From: an uncultured Pelagibacteraceae bacterium
GTDB lineage: Bacteria; Pseudomonadota; Alphaproteobacteria; Pelagibacterales; Pelagibacteraceae
DNA: 64,000 nucleotides
Reading direction: 5' to 3'
Assembly: GCA_902615715.1 (NCBI GenBank)
Contig: CACMQA010000001.1
Span: forward strand, 124,001 to 188,000
The notes below the pieces were generated by a model, which saw nothing but the letters and a program-made list of their open reading frames with translations, was not told the origin of the DNA and did not search any database. This document shows, one piece after another, positions 63,930-64,000 of the stretch (positions within the stretch are counted from its first letter, which is position 1; the number at the start of each line of letters is the position of its first letter). Position numbers and translations under genes: made by a program.

Positions 63930-64000
63930 TGGGTCAAAAAATTAATCCAATAGGTTTAAGGCTTGGTATCAATAGAGGTTGGGACTCTACCTGGTTTGCT
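63929..64000 (+). CDS. rpsC: 30S ribosomal protein S3, N-terminal end (partial)
   Basis: The last 72 bases encode MGQKINPIGLRLGINRGWDS and four more residues, the characteristic S3 N-terminus. The ATG overlaps the rplV TAA by one base (TAATG). The gene runs off the end of the window. Confidence 0.95.
   Translation, partial: MGQKINPIGLRLGINRGWDSTWFA

Overview
The window looks like a chromosomal segment of a SAR11-type alphaproteobacterium (Pelagibacterales). This rests on very high A+T content, very short intergenic gaps with many 1-10 bp gene overlaps, a streamlined gene set, proXW-type osmolyte transport, and the gene order tRNA-Tyr/tRNA-Gly/tuf/tRNA-Trp/secE/nusG/rplKAJL/rpoBC/rpsLG/fusA/S10. 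The assignment comes from gene content and protein character, not from a database search.

Layout. 1-5.6 kb: the 3' end of dusA, a TauE/SafE permease, a phosphomannomutase/phosphoglucomutase and, divergently, the class I ribonucleotide reductase genes nrdA-nrdB. 5.6-10.2 kb: a methyltransferase, two tandem glycine-betaine-type binding proteins (proX1, proX2) and a permease (proW), with no ATPase gene beside them; a homocysteine S-methyltransferase-family gene converges on proW. 10.1-13.6 kb (minus strand): prpB-prpC of the 2-methylcitrate cycle, a small membrane protein, a LysE-type exporter and a HAD phosphatase. 13.7-23.1 kb: a stand-alone GlmU acetyltransferase domain next to glmS, a minimal beta-carbonic anhydrase, 6-phosphogluconolactonase, class II DAHP synthase, nadE, cysS, citramalate synthase and a SpoU-class RNA methyltransferase. 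23.2-31.8 kb: rpsD, then on the minus strand glutaredoxin/bolA, the purine genes purLQSCB, map and sfsA, and a CinA-type gene on the plus strand.

31.8-43.8 kb is the accessory part. Surface-polysaccharide-type genes lie on both sides of a 5.4 kb insertion: GT9, a methyltransferase and GT61 to the left; an aminopeptidase-like DUF4910 protein, a formyltransferase, nadK and a methyltransferase to the right. The insertion (34665-40081) is bounded by a perfect 40-bp direct repeat of the 5' half of tRNA-Leu(TAA); the intact tRNA is at 40043-40128. Inside are short tandem repeats spaced by about one helical turn near both ends and once in the middle, plus cargo genes: a small alpha/beta-barrel-type protein, a secreted beta-lactamase-fold serine hydrolase, a secreted heparin-lyase-like protein, an Atg22/UMF1-type permease, a probably frameshifted GDPD and a small membrane protein between 19-bp direct repeats. 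No integrase gene is visible. This integrase-less, tRNA-anchored, possibly composite cargo island is the best candidate for an undescribed system in the window.

43.8-64 kb is conserved information-processing DNA: tRNA-Thr, an RlmB-type methyltransferase, tRNA-Tyr, tRNA-Gly, tuf, tRNA-Trp, secE, nusG, ribosomal protein genes, rpoB, rpoC, rpsL, rpsG, fusA and the first part of the S10 operon, running off the window in rpsC.
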